A DNA stretch of 64,000 nucleotides from Codonopsis lanceolata (GCA_013146195.2 CM028382.1:54156430-54220429); one strand, 5' to 3'; positions 42,322 to 53,436 are shown, counted from the first letter of the stretch. The notes: generated by a model not told the origin, from the letters alone. Program-made: numbers and translations.

Positions 42322-43929
42322 TTAGCGCCTGCGACGTCCGCCCAGCCGGGACCATATACTTCTGCGAGGTATAGAAGAGGCTCCAGTCTCACTAGCATGA
42401 GAACCACCAGAAGTGTCCTCGTCTTCTTCATCATCAGCGTCCCCATTGTCCTGAACAGCCAGCCGACTTGGGCCAGCACCGTCATCCCTATGGGCGGTGC
42501 TTCGTCTGCCAACTTGAGGGGGAACAGCCTCACCAGCTTGCCGGGGATTGCTCCTCCGACTTGCATTACTCAGACGAGGAGGCGCATTACTAGGACCTAC
42601 CTCATTTGGATCAGGAGCCATCCGGGCACCAAGGTCATGCACCCGCCTGAAATCCTCCTGTAGATCCTGACGGACTACCAGCCCCGAGCTTTCCAGATCC
42701 TCGCCTATCTCCATCAAGCAACCATCCAAGCCACTGCTTATTCGTCGGCCCAGCATCTGCCTTAATGCATGCCTAATGACGCGGGAATGGCCCTCGGTAA
42801 CCACTAGCACCCATGACAGATATTCATGGGACAGAAGCATATATTCAGAATAGGCATAAGCTGTCTCTCGCGAATCAAAATCAAGCTGCCATATGTTGCG
42901 GATAAGGGTGCCTACGTCCCTATCTATCTCCAGTTCTTTAGCCAGAGGATTGCTCACATCTGGGATGACATGCTCCTTGCCGAACTGGCGAATGACCCTG
43001 TACGCCAGATAAAATGAGGTGCGCTCGATACCCGGTAGAATAACCTGGGCGTAGACCCCGGTATACATAAAGAAGTTGTGGATCTACCAGTGGTTGACAA
43101 CCCAAATGATTTCCATGGAGCCTATGCGCAAGAAATACTCAATCCAATCAAACTCCGAAAAATTCGTCTAATGATAATGACCACGAGAGCCATAGAGCCC
43201 CGGATCTTACCTTGCTCCCATCGGCACTGGGCCCATCACCCAATTGAAGTGCTCCTCTAGCCACATATGAATCAAAAGAGGGCTGCTAGAAGGAAATAGC
43301 TCATCACCAGTCGCAAAGGCGTCCATGCTAGACAAAGTCTCAGCTAGAATCACCGGGATAATATTCACCCGGCGGTCCCTAGCCTGCAACACCAGGTCAA
43401 CGACTCGCACATCTATATATCTGGGTCGGCCCACCAGAAGGTACCATCCCACGAGGTAAAGAAAAAGAGAAGTCAGTCAGCGCCACAAATAAATCAGGTC
43501 ATCTTCCCTGTACTTCGTATAAGCACCGGGAAGGACGGTCAAATTAAAGTTTACTCCGTTGTAGAAACCCGTAGTAGCCTCGCGGGTTGTGCCGAACAAT
43601 TCCCTTATTGCCATATAAGGACGCCTCCATGGAGAAGGAACATCAATAGGTCCAGTGGCTGTCATCCCCACCATGGCACAAAATTCCTTGAAGGTGGGAC
43701 ACATCTCATTCATGCCAAAATCGAAAAGGTGGCTCTGAGGTAACCAGAACTTGGAAGCTCCCCGCAGCATATCCCAAATAATATAAAGGGTTCGCCATGA
43801 CAGCAGGCACCGGTACCTGTAGATATGCTCAAACCAATCTCGTTCATCTGCCCGTAAAGAAATGACCCAAAAGTCCAGAGCATTCTCGTAAATTTCTATC
43901 TCCAAAGTCGTATGAGCTGGTGTGGCCAT
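42322..43929 (-). pseudogene. Antisense gene B of E4, two exons, decayed
   Basis: ATG 43929 opens a frame that stays in one phase down to 42322. A likely intron lies at 43210-43084 (donor GTAAGATC, acceptor TGGTAG). Stops: TGA 43477-43479, with frame kept afterwards. The N-terminal part has FWLPQSHLFDFGMNEMCPTF and a middle SSSPLLIHMWLEEHFNWV. The C-terminus is acidic and then Arg-rich (EDEDTSGGS ... SRLGGRRRR). The layout resembles the uncharacterised PMD/DUF7745-like proteins often found antisense in Tat-type elements. I am fairly sure it was a real gene and unsure of the family. It is transcribed against the element. Confidence 0.55.
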
Positions 43930-44610
43930 CTTTGGATAAAAGAAAAAATTTATCTGACAAAAAGAAAGGGGGATTGAGCAAAAGAGAACTCAAAAGGCTT
44001 GAACAGAAGGAAAGAAGGCAAGCTGGTGATGAAATGAACGCTACCTCGGCTTCCATTTATACTGAAAAATCGAAGAAGCGAACGAATTCTGAGCACAGTA
44101 CATGAACAGTGCATGAACAGGGACTGCACAGAAAGAGGCCTGGGCGCCACCCATACTCCTTCCTGGCGCGACGCCCACTTCTCCTATGGGTGGCGCCAGG
44201 ATTTTTCCACTATTGCTCCTCCGATACTGCCTAGTATCTTGGTTTCGGGCTCCGATCGCTCACTGCTGATTCAATTTGATCACGAGAAAATACAAAGGCT
44301 ACGCAAATAGCCTTGCCGGAAATTTGAAATATCAAGTATAGGAAGAGGCGACTGCCTCTTCTTCCCCGCAGAATACCAGAAAAGCCCGCTTTAAATCTGA
44401 AGGTGTACCTTTCTAAATTTCCATTCATAAGTTGCAGTGTGCCGTTACCCCTAGATAATGGTCTAGCTTTCTTTTGTGCATGAAATATTGAGTCTGCATT
44501 TTAAATTCTTGCATCATATAAAATCATATTACATTATATAAAAAAAATGTATATGTACAGAATCTGGTACAAGAAAAAAAGAAAAAGTTAATAAGTGCAG
44601 GCAAATGGAG
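43930..44610. other. Spacer between the two antisense genes of E4
   Basis: Probable 5' region of gene B and 3' region of the PMD-like gene, both minus strand. On the minus strand a CTTTTGAGTTC/pyrimidine-rich leader-like stretch precedes ATG 43929. Nothing else seen. Confidence 0.5.
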
Positions 44611-47608
44611 CTAATGAGCGAGAGAATATCTGCTCCTTTCAAGGTTGCCACCCATGACTCGAGGGTCAGATCCTCCAATCTTGTACCCTCGTCCTCTTGC
44701 CTGAGAATGACTCGATCCGCCGGCTACATCATCATCATCATCATCGTCGTCATCCCGGTGCCTGGTCTGCCGCACTGCATCATTCCCCCGGCAGGAAAAT
44801 TCATCCACAAGTCGCTGGTAAAGCTTGTTGATGCTGAAGAAGCCCCCTAACAACCTCTTGTACGTCGACACATTAACCTGGGAAAAGATGTTGAGACAGC
44901 AAAAGAAAAAATATATCAGTCTCCAAAAAAATGAAATGATGCAAAAAAAAAAAAAAGAGAAAAAAGAGGGAAAGAAAAATGTTTACCGTGCGAGCCTGCT
45001 CCGGGACATGATACTCCTCGGGGATGTCTGCATCGGGAAGAACTTCCTCCACGATTCTTCCGTCACGATGATACCGAAAGGTGGAAAAAGCATCGGCAGA
45101 TGCAAAAAAACTCTAGCTGCGTGTCAAGGGCTGGGAAAGAAGGCCTCGGCCTGTCAGAGGCATCGGAAGCACGCCTGGCCACCACAGGGACAGGAGGGGG
45201 AGGATGGAGCATAGTCCTCAGAAAATCCTCATATGCCATGACTGGAAATCACTCTGAGGCATAAGAAATCTCGACAGGTACTGATACATGTTCGGCAAGA
45301 AATCTGGAGCAACCACCCAAGGGGGAGGCATAGGAGGCGTCATTGGGAATGTCGGGAGCGCAGAATGCTGGCAGTTGACCCGTTCGCTCATATATAATGA
45401 ATCAACCATGATAGACACCATCAGTATCCGGCATCTGCTCATCTCTAGAGTGATCATATAATGCCCCACCAGGTCCCTCCATGGAAGAAAATGCACGGTG
45501 CCTGCGCTCGAGCTAGCTATTCTCTCCAGCAACCTCACTTTATCTAAGCATTCGCCATCTCGATCCGGTCCAGCTCGGTTAGCATTCACGAATTCAGCCA
45601 AATAAGGTGGCTTGTGAACGCGATGATGCAGTGGACCCGGCGTGAAATGGAAGACCGAGTAAGTTCAGACCTGTGAGAAAAAAAAATCATCAGCAAATAG
45701 AAAAAAAATGCTGCCAAAAAAATATAAATGATGAAAAAATGATGTAAAAGACAAAAGCAGGAAAAAGAAAAGATACCTCCCAAGCCGGAGCAAAGCCATT
45801 AAGAGTCGGCGAATCATTGCGGCTAGCTCTATCCATAGAAGTATAAAGCTCGGTCAGGCTTGCCTGGCCCCAATCATAGTCAATGACATGGTCCAAATCC
45901 CTCAAGCATCCCAGGAGGGAAACCCTCAAAGAAGTGGAAAAATTGGCAAAAACGACGACCCAAGAAAAAAGAATAAGAATGCTCTGGCAACGTGAGTTGC
46001 GGCTTCGCTATCATCTTCCGCAACCAGCCCGGCATTCACTAAAATCCATTTCCTTACACTGCCAATAAAGATCTCATCAGCAGATTTATATTCGGGCACA
46101 AAGCCCAGGAGATCTTCCACCACGTCGTGGTGATGACGGAGGGTATAGTCCGGCTCTAAAGTCCTGCCAATGCTGGTAGGAATGCCCGTAATTGCAGCAA
46201 AATCGCACGGGGTCAAGGTCGCCTCCCCCCAGCTAAAATGAAAAGTATGGGTGATGTCCCACCAATAGTCCCTCAGAACATCGAAGATGGGCAAATAACT
46301 GCGGAAGGTACGGAAAGCCCGCAGAAATGCATTGAAGCCGGAGGACTCCACTAAAACTCGTGCCACCTCGGGCATTAAGTTATAAATGTCTGAAACATTG
46401 GTACAGCTTGCCCGAATCCGAGTCAGGGTCCTGCGCATCTAAAAAAAAGAGAGAACAACAGCATATCAGCATCAGAAAAAGGAAGGAAAAATGTAAAATT
46501 CTTATCTTTTATTTAATTTCTTGTGCATGTCGTTAAAAAAAACATATATCGCATTTTGTAAATAATCATCATAAAATATTTGTATTTTATATCAAAAAGA
46601 AAGAAAAAATGTTGCATTCTTGCATGCATAATAATAATAATAAAAGAGAATATTTGCATTATTATCTTTGCATTCATAAAAAATATGCTATACTTTTGCA
46701 TTCAAAAAAAAATATTTTTGCATTCCTGCAATAAAAAATGTGTGTTTTGCATTCAAAAATAAATACATGTTGCATCCTTGCACATATTGAATAATGCTCA
46801 TGCAACATATTAGCAAGCATCTAACATTTTTTCTATATCACATTTGCATTCTCATAAAAATGATATATGCATGCATTAGCAATTGATCATTTGCATTCAT
46901 TTTCCAAATAATTGCATTTTAGCATTCACAAAAATAAAATGGTGCAAATATTGAAAGAAAATATTTCTATTGCATTTATCATATCTCTGCAGCATATACA
47001 TTCGTAAAAGTGAATATTATTGCATAAAACATTCCTGTTACATTTTGCATGCATCCAAAAATATGCCCAAAAATGTATCCAAAAAAAAAAGCATCATGTC
47101 TCCGGAAAGTTTATTTCATATACATACATCATAAAAAAAATATTTTTCAGTCCAAGTATGCATCATTTAGTCAAAATTGCATCAATGATATAAAATATGT
47201 ATCGCAGAGTCAAATAGTGTCAATTATTCAAAGTATGCATCGCAAAAATAAATAGCATGAATTTCATATTTTGCTATGGATAAATTGCCAAATTGTATCA
47301 TTGTAGCATATAAATTGCATGCATAAGCATCATAAGCAAGAACATGTATGCTCCAAAGGTCCAAAACAGCAGAGATATCTAGCAGATCTGAGAATTCATC
47401 CAAATTGGTTTGAGAAAAAGAAACTTACATTGGGAATCGGAAGATTAGACACATGGGTGTTCCGATCGCGAAGAAGGTTGCTCCGGTCATCCTTCGAATA
47501 GTAATATTTGACGTGATTTCGGATCAAGGGAGGAAGTTCCTTCCTTTCCTCGCCTGAATCCGGATACATCGGTGCCTTTCCCTTCTGAGATCTTGAAGAA
47601 GATGCCAT
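44611..47608 (-). pseudogene. Antisense plant mobile domain (PMD)-like gene of E4, four exons, decayed
   Basis: Predicted exons: 47608-47429 (60 codons, MASSSRSQKGKAP; donor GTAAGT), 46438-45777 (acceptor T-run then TAG; donor GTATCT), 45670-44987 (acceptor CTCACAG; donor GTAAAC) and 44877-44611 (acceptor CCCAG). Exons 1, 3 and 4 are multiples of three. Exon 2 has the PMD core: FDVLRDYWWDITHTFHFSWG, EATLTPCDFAAITGIPT, then RKWILVNAG and a LLGCLRDLDHV block in another frame. Exon 4 ends in an Asp run (about ten) and a Gly/Arg-rich tail. It has indels near 45930-45965 and 45101 and stops. PMD genes exist both as host genes and as retrotransposon cargo. Here it lies wholly inside E4 in antisense. 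Confidence 0.7.
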
Positions 47609-48455
47609 CTGTCAAGAAAAACACGCAAATTGGCGAAAGAAAATCGAGAAAAGGAGAAGAAACTAAGAAATAGGCTTGCCGACAGCAATGGCGAAGGAAG
47701 AAATGACGAAGAAGATGAAAATGAGCTGCTTGTTGTTCCTGCTCGTCACTTATGAGGAAAAGGATGAAGAAGTTTCATTCTCCCCTTCGAAGTTCAAAAA
47801 TTCAGCACTTAAGTCCTCAAGTTTTCCAAGTTGCAAAATGGCCCCTAAAGCTTAACGGAAAGTTAACAAAGTTAGCTTTGTTAACAAAAATTGACGGTCA
47901 TCCATCCAAAACCAAAAGAAAGCTCACATCCCCAGCAGGTCAGCCGCAAAATGATCAGAAAAGCAAGAAGAACAACAGCAATGAAAGAAAAATCAGCAGC
48001 AAAGGTAAAATTCTCAGCGAAAAGAAAAAATGTGCAAGCAAAAGAAAAAAAATGTGCAAGCAAAAGAAAAAATGTACAAGCAAGAAAATACAAAGAGCAG
48101 AAAAATGCAAAGAGAAAAAGAAAGAGAGCAAAGCAAAAAAAAAGAGGAGAGAAATGCAAAAAGCAGCAAAATGCAAAAAGCGCAGCGAGAAAGAAAAAAA
48201 TGCAAAGAGAAAAAAGAAAAAAAAAGAGAGAAATGCAAGAAGAGCAGCAAGAAAAAGAGCAAAATTCAAAAGGCAAGCAGGAAAAATGCAAAAGGCGCAG
48301 CATGAAAGAAAAGGAAAGAAAAGCAAGCAAAAGAAAATCTCGAGCAAAAGTTGAAAATGCAGCAAAAGGAGAAAAATCCAGTAGCAGAAGTAACAGAAGC
48401 AGCAATAAAAGCAAGGTAATGGTAAGAAAAGGTAAAGTATTTTACCTTTTTGCAT
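47609..48455. other. Purine-rich low-complexity region upstream of the antisense PMD-like gene
   Basis: 47640-47860 is ordinary sequence and probably holds the leader and promoter of the antisense gene. From 47930 to 48440 the plus strand is almost all purine: repeated AAGCAAAAGAAAAAATG-like units with short AGCAG interruptions. Its long open frames are low-complexity and are not genes. Confidence 0.65.
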
Positions 48456-49094
48456 AAATGATGTGTTCCACCATCGCATTCGATGAATGATAGCCACGCC
48501 TGAAGATGCAATGTTTTCCTGCTTTATAGGAGTAGCATAGGATCATTTCCTCGTGGGGCGTAACCCCGAGACGAATGATCAATCCATGATGTGTCCCACC
48601 ATCGCATTCGACGAAAGATAGCCACACCTGAGGATGTGATGTTTTCCTGCTTTATAGGAATAGCATAGGATCATCTCCTCGCGGGGCGTAACCCCGAGAC
48701 GAATGATCAACCCATGATGTGTTCCACCATTGCATTCGACGAAGGTTAGCCACGCCTGAGGATGCGATGTTTTCCTGCTTTATAGGAGTACCATAGGATC
48801 ATCTCATCGCTAGGCGTAACCCCAAGACGAATGATCAACCCATGATGTGTTCCACCATCGCATTCGACGAAGGTTAGCCACGCCTGAGGATGCGATGTTT
48901 TCCTGCTTTATAGGAGTAGCATAGGATCATCTCCTCGCGGGGCGTAACCCCGAGACAAATGATCAACCCATGATGTGTTCCACCATCGCATTCGACGAAG
49001 GTTAGCCACGCCTAAGGATGCGATGTTTTCCTGCTTTATAGGAGTAGCATAGGATCATCTCCTCACGGGGCGTAACCCCGAGATGAATGATCAA
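48456..49094. repeat. 128-bp tandem repeat, five copies
   Basis: The landmark ATGTGTTCCACCATCGCATT (one copy has TCCC, one has ATTGC) recurs at 48461, 48589, 48717, 48845 and 48973, exactly 128 bases apart each time. Each unit also contains TTTATAGGAGTAGCATAGG and GGGGCGTAACCCCGAGAC. GGGG...CCCC within GGGGCGTAACCCC can form a hairpin. Copies differ by few substitutions and no indels. Confidence 0.92.
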
Positions 49095-49106
49095 AATTTG
49101 AATCTA

Positions 49107-49413
49107 TGTTCAGCCTTTTCTGCGAGGGGGCGTAGACCCCAAGCCAGTTAAAAGGCTATCACGCTCCAACGAAGGACCCTGTCCTGAGGAGGCGATCTAT
49201 CCCACCATCGTGTTCGGCAAATGGTTCGACCCTTTGAGGATACGATGTTTGATTTGATTGTTGTTCAGCCTTTTCTGCGAGGGGGCGGAGACCCGGGGCT
49301 AGTTAAAAGGCTATCGTGCTCCGACGAAGGACCATGTCTTGAGGATGCGATCTATCCCACCATTGTGTTCGGCAAAGGGTTCGACCCTTTAAGGATACGA
49401 TGTTTGATCATGG
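49107..49413. repeat. 155-bp tandem repeat, two copies
   Basis: TGTTCAGCCTTTTCTGCGAG starts at 49107 and again at 49262. Both copies contain GGGGGCG..GACCC, AGTTAAAAGGCTATC and ATCTATCCCACCAT. The unit shares CCCACCATCGTGTTCGGC-type sequence with the 128-bp repeat, so the two families are related. Confidence 0.85.
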
Positions 49414-49737
49414 CATTCCACCCAGCGTTGTTTGTTTGCATCAAGCCGAGCTACGTTTGGTCTGATTCCTTTTATTAAGGGATACGTAGGCAGCTTATTT
49501 CGGTAGGTCTGACCATCAGAGCACTTAATTTGCATATCTGCTTAAAAACTACGATAACCTGCTATAACTGACTAAATATGTCTAGGATATGTGAGATTTT
49601 ATATACATTATAAAGTGTTGCATTATAACTGCTACCTGTTGCATTACTCTCCATTATAATTTCCACAAAATTAGGGAGTCTATTTCTTATTAACAATGTT
49701 TGTTTACTCGGTAAGCTGCGGGTTACCCGTAAACTCC
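49414..49737. other. E4 3' noncoding region before the LTR
   Basis: A stretch with AGGGATACGTAGGCAGC (49480-49496) and AT-rich sequence; no gene. GGGATACGTAGGCAGC is a landmark often found near the 3' end of Tat-type elements. Confidence 0.5.
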
Positions 49738-49752
49738 ATCGTTGAGGGGCTC
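49738..49752 (+). promoter_or_regulatory. Probable polypurine tract of E4
   Basis: TTGAGGGGC at 49742-49750 lies just before the LTR start. It is short and interrupted but in the right place. Confidence 0.5.
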
Positions 49753-51681
49753 TATAGACACCCCAATTTCGTACCCCCTGGCATGTAACATGACATGCGA
49801 TATCAAGACCTGTTAAAACTTAACAAATGTCAAGTTACAGGGTTTTAAAATACAAAAGACAAAGCAAGATGCGTAAAACAATTAAATGCAGGGGCCAGAG
49901 TGTCAAAAAAGAGGCTAAAAAAGGCTCCATGGGCCACCACCAAAGGAAGCAGGCGCGGCGCCCAGATCCTAAAGGGTCGGCGCCCAAGCCCAAATAATGC
50001 TCTCCGATTTGAGAATTAGTACAAACTCTCAAGCGCGCAGTACAAGCTGATTAAACACAAAGAAGAAATTTTAAAGACAGTGATGCCCCCCCTCCCACCT
50101 ATAAATAGAGGTGTCCGGCTTCAGTTTTGGGGGCCGAGAAAATTTCTCACTTATACTGTTCAGCGTTATTTTTACGCCGTAGAGAGCGATTGTGAGATAG
50201 AGAGAGAGTTCCCTCCTCCTATAAGCCTCGAAGCTCTGCCAAATCTCCTCCAAACTCAAAACCAACTGGTCAAAGTGAGCCTTAGCCCTCCAGCTAGGAT
50301 TCCACCATATTCCCCCGGTCCAAAAATCTCAAAAAGAACAGTTGCTCTGTCCGAATCCAAAGGCCAAATCCACCAGAAGCAAGCAGTTGCTCTGCCCGAT
50401 TTCTGCCAACAGCAAACAAACAACAGCAAAACGCAAGAAGTTGTTCCGCCCGTTTTATGGTGCCTGAAAGCAACTTTCGGAAGCAGTTATTCTGCCCGAA
50501 CCGCAGCAGCAGCAAAAGACTCCCTATCCTAGAAGGACAGAGCAAGCACACCTTACACTCTTAAAGGTAAAACCTTTAAGAGTTTTTTATGTAAAAATGT
50601 TATTTTCATCCGGCCCAATGTAAAAAATATAAGCAGTTATGCTGCCCGGATTTATATAGAAAATAGCATTAAAAAGAGCCATTATTATGGTCAAATATTT
50701 TTAAATGTATTTGTAATTACTGGAAGGATGCGACTGCAAGTCTGTAAATAATGTAAATACAGATATATCTGCTTTTAATGTTTCATTTCATTTGCTAGAT
50801 AAATATAATAAAAGCATATTTTAGCCAAAAACATTTTTTGAGACCGAAAGGGCGAGTTGGGTGCCTAACACCTTCCCACCTCGTATACAAACTCTGGTTA
50901 TTTTTGGTTTTTCTTTATTTCTCTTTAAAATGAAGATGGCGACTCTGTTTTAAACATTTTGGATCATAGTGAGGTCCGCAACATCCTTTTTTTGCATTTT
51001 TCCGTTTTCCCCTAAACAAGGGACGATGGGAATAAAAAGGGTGATGCATTTCCTGCATCTTGTTTTCCCCTAAACAAGGGAGGATGAGATACGGGGAAGC
51101 CCAAAGCACTCATAGCGATCCAAAATAAGCCTAAGGTCATGGTGAGGCTCGCAACATCCTTTTTTTGCGCTTTTCCGTTTTCCCTTAAATAAGGGACGAT
51201 GGGAATGAAAAGGGTGATGCATTTTATGTGTCTTGTCTTCCCCTAAATAAGGGAGGGTGAGATACGGAGAAATCTCATGAACTCATAATGACCTAAGGCA
51301 ATTTTCGAAAAGTCCATAGTGAGGCAGGACGTGTTCCCACGCGCCCTTGCAACATCCTTTTTTTTTTTGCAGTTTTCTGTTTTCTCCTAAACAAGGGACG
51401 ATGGGAATGGAAAGGGCGATGCATTTTCTGTATCTTATTTTCCCCTAAACAAGGGAAGGTGAGATACGGAAAAATCCAGAGCTCTCATAATGGACCAAAG
51501 CTCACTCGGGTGACTGAGGCGTATTCAACGCGCTTTTTGACAACATTCTTTCTGCACTTTTAATTTCGTCTTCCCCTAAACAAGGGAAGATGGAATGGAA
51601 AGAGTGATGTCTTCCCCGAGCAGCGTGTTCCCCTAAAAAAGGGAGCGCGCGATCCGGGGGATACCTTCCGGAGCACCCACA
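49753..51681 (+). repeat. 3' LTR of E4
   Basis: Begins TATAGACACCCCAATTTCG (TG has become TA) and ends GAGCACCCACA, 1.93 kb. It is colinear with the 5' LTR except for the third CCCCTAAACAAGGG block (about 51290-51480), which is of the A/B type, whereas the 5' LTR has a second D-type block there. It also lacks AACTTAGCCTTGGAACCC found near 33718 in the 5' LTR. Confidence 0.92.
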
Positions 51682-51967
51682 CTCGGATATCTGGCTTTCA
51701 ATTCTATCCTTAATCTTCAAGGCCCAATCCTGAAAAGCAAACACAAACAGTGAACTAGGCAGGGGCTTCCCTGCAAATGCCATCTGCGTGAGAATTAGCC
51801 AACACTCAACTGAGTAAGTAAATTGACAGAGTTTAGCCTTAGTAAAAAATCACGTACCTCTCTCCTTTGTTTTGAGCGGTTTTTATAGCTTTCACGGGAG
51901 ACTGAATAACTCCCCATTAAATGTCAATGTATATGGCGGGCATATTAACTGCCACGTCCGGCACAAC
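51682..51967 (-). repeat. E3 5' LTR, promoter part (right of E4)
   Basis: It continues the E3 LTR after the second CTCGG. On the minus strand a TATA box AGCTATAAAAACCGCTC lies at 51893-51877, with CTTTGTTTTGAGCGG on the plus strand around it. The E3 transcript would start near 51850 and run into the E4 insertion, so the LTR promoter is separated from gag by 19 kb. Confidence 0.65.
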
Positions 51968-53136
51968 AGCCTCGTCATGAATGCCGAATGGAAACTCTTT
52001 CATGGTGCAGTCCCAGTTGATCTCCGCTTGTACGCTAAAGGCGTTTTGGTAGTCTCTAAATGTGTTTGTTGTCAAGCCTCTAATTCTCAAGAATCTATAG
52101 AACATTTCTTCCTTCGATTTGAGGTGGCTCGAGCTGTTTGGTATCATTTTGCCCGTCGTTTTCAGAAGGCCAGTATGTATACTTCAATGCAGAATTTATT
52201 CGATACTTGGTCTAACAGTCCCTCAACTAAAAGTCAAGTTGGAGTGAGTCAGTTGGGTATCTTCATGTTCGGATGCTGGGAGATTTGGAGAGCTCGGTGC
52301 AAGAAAGTTTTCGATAATGTTGATATCAATTCGGGTATGGTTATCCAGAATATTCAGAGGCATCTTTTGAACATGTGTAGTATTTTCAGGCCAAGGGCTC
52401 CTTGTCGTGTTGGGGATGCTTTTGCTCTTTCTCTGAGTAGTTTACCGGTGATTCAGACTCCTTTCCGTCGTGGTTGGTGGCTTAATTAGGTGGGAGCGTC
52501 CCTCTCATCATCCTTATAAACTTAATACCGATGGGTCGTCAGTTGGTGGTCTTTGCACTGGAGGGGGTATTATTAGAAGTAAGGATGGTTCTTTCATCCA
52601 CGCTTTTTCTTCTTTTTATGGCGAGGGCAGTAATACTTTTGCATAAATTAAGGCACTTTGTGACGGTTTGCGTCTTTGTCGACACCTCAATCTAACAAAT
52701 GTTATGGTGGAGTTTGACTCGTTAGTTACTGTTAGAAGCATCCATGGCTCTCAAGGCTTCCCGTGGAAGTATCATTATGAGTTGTTAGAGTGTCAAACCC
52801 TGATTCAAGGTTTTGAGCTTGCCCATGTCTTTCGTGAATGTAATAAAGTTGCGGATCAGTTGGCTCGTTACACGCATGATTCGAGGTGTTCTATTTATTT
52901 TTCTCAGGAAGGTTCTCTTCCCCGGCTTCCTCTTGAAGCAATTCGGGCTGATAGGATAGGTTTATTTAGCTTTAGAAAATAATTGTTTGTAGTTTTCCTT
53001 TGGTTTCTTTTCAGAGGTCAGGTTTCATATGTCCTCCCTTTTATAAGGATAAGGCTGGTTGCCCCCTCTTGTTTGTATTCCCCTTTTTATTTTATGATAT
53101 TTGTGCAAGGTGCCGTCCATGTTTCCAAAAAAAAAA
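51968..53136 (+). mobile_element. 5'-truncated plant LINE (L1-type) with 3' RNase H domain
   Basis: The first part (to 52489) encodes the zinc-binding domain that follows plant LINE reverse transcriptases: FHGAVPVDLRLYAKGVLV, then CVCCQ and EHFFLRFEVARAVW. After a stop at 52487-52489 and another (TAA near 52644) comes an RNase H domain (TDGSSVGGLCTGGG; GLRLCRHLNLTNVMVEFDS; HVFRECNKVADQLARY). It ends in ten A (53127-53136). The RT is missing, as is usual for 5' truncation. A degenerate target-duplication candidate is CCACGTCC... at 51952 against CCACATCC... at 53140. The left edge is uncertain by tens of bases. Confidence 0.75.
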
Positions 53137-53436
53137 TGTCCACATCCATGACAATCGTTATTTATATAACCAGAAATGGTAAGCCTGCTCGTTGATCCCT
53201 TGCTCGCTGGGTGTTTAGCTCCCAGTTCGCAGCTCGCTATACACTTGCTAACTTGAAGTTTAGCCCCCAGATTCTAAGGGATAAATGTTGGGGGTTTCAA
53301 TCCTAACTGATCAAAGTCTGGCTGATGCCCGCTTCACAATTTCGAGTTTGACTTTGGATTGCAAGTGCTTCGCTCATGACTGAAGAAAATGTGCCAAGCA
53401 CGTGCCTCAATTTTGGGCCTATCGGACCAGGCAATT

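Larger units (their letters stand above)
32589..51681 (+). mobile_element. E4: 19.1 kb Tat-like Ty3/gypsy element with antisense genes, complete end to end
   Basis: It is bounded by LTRs 32589-34521 and 49753-51681 and by the exact 5-bp target duplication CTCGG (32584-32588 and 51682-51686). The PBS is at 34523. Gag, protease, RT, RNase H, archaeal-type RNase H and integrase lie between about 35529 and 41905, in Tat order. The 3' part holds two antisense, intron-containing genes (42322-43929 and 44611-47608) and two tandem arrays. Gag-pol has stops and frameshifts, so it is not autonomous now. The LTRs differ visibly (5 mismatches in the first 93 bases), so it is not a very recent insertion. 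Confidence 0.92.
25147..53430 (-). mobile_element. E3: Tat-like Ty3/gypsy element, host of E2, E4 and a LINE
   Basis: Minus strand, from right to left: 5' LTR (split by E4 and a LINE), PBS, gag with RS-rich region, protease, RT (YIDDM), RNase H, a second archaeal-type RNase H, integrase, then an antisense ORF. The two RNase H domains and an antisense ORF after pol mark the Tat lineage (Ogre, Grande and relatives). Its 3' LTR lies left of the window beyond E2. Several stops but few frameshifts are seen. The outer LTR edge is not firmly placed; about 53430 is the last position before the (AT)n tract. Confidence 0.75.

Noticed and set aside
47752..48457. Lys-rich proteins of 180-200 codons on either strand
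   Set aside because: They are translations of a purine-only low-complexity tract and are open in several frames at once.
48456..49094. CRISPR-like array
   Set aside because: The 128-base units are repeated in full with no unique spacers, and the sequence is a plant nuclear transposon; it is a tandem repeat.
52502..52982. Stand-alone host RNase H gene
   Set aside because: The RNase H domain directly follows the LINE zinc-binding domain and precedes the poly(A) tail; it is part of the LINE and has stops.
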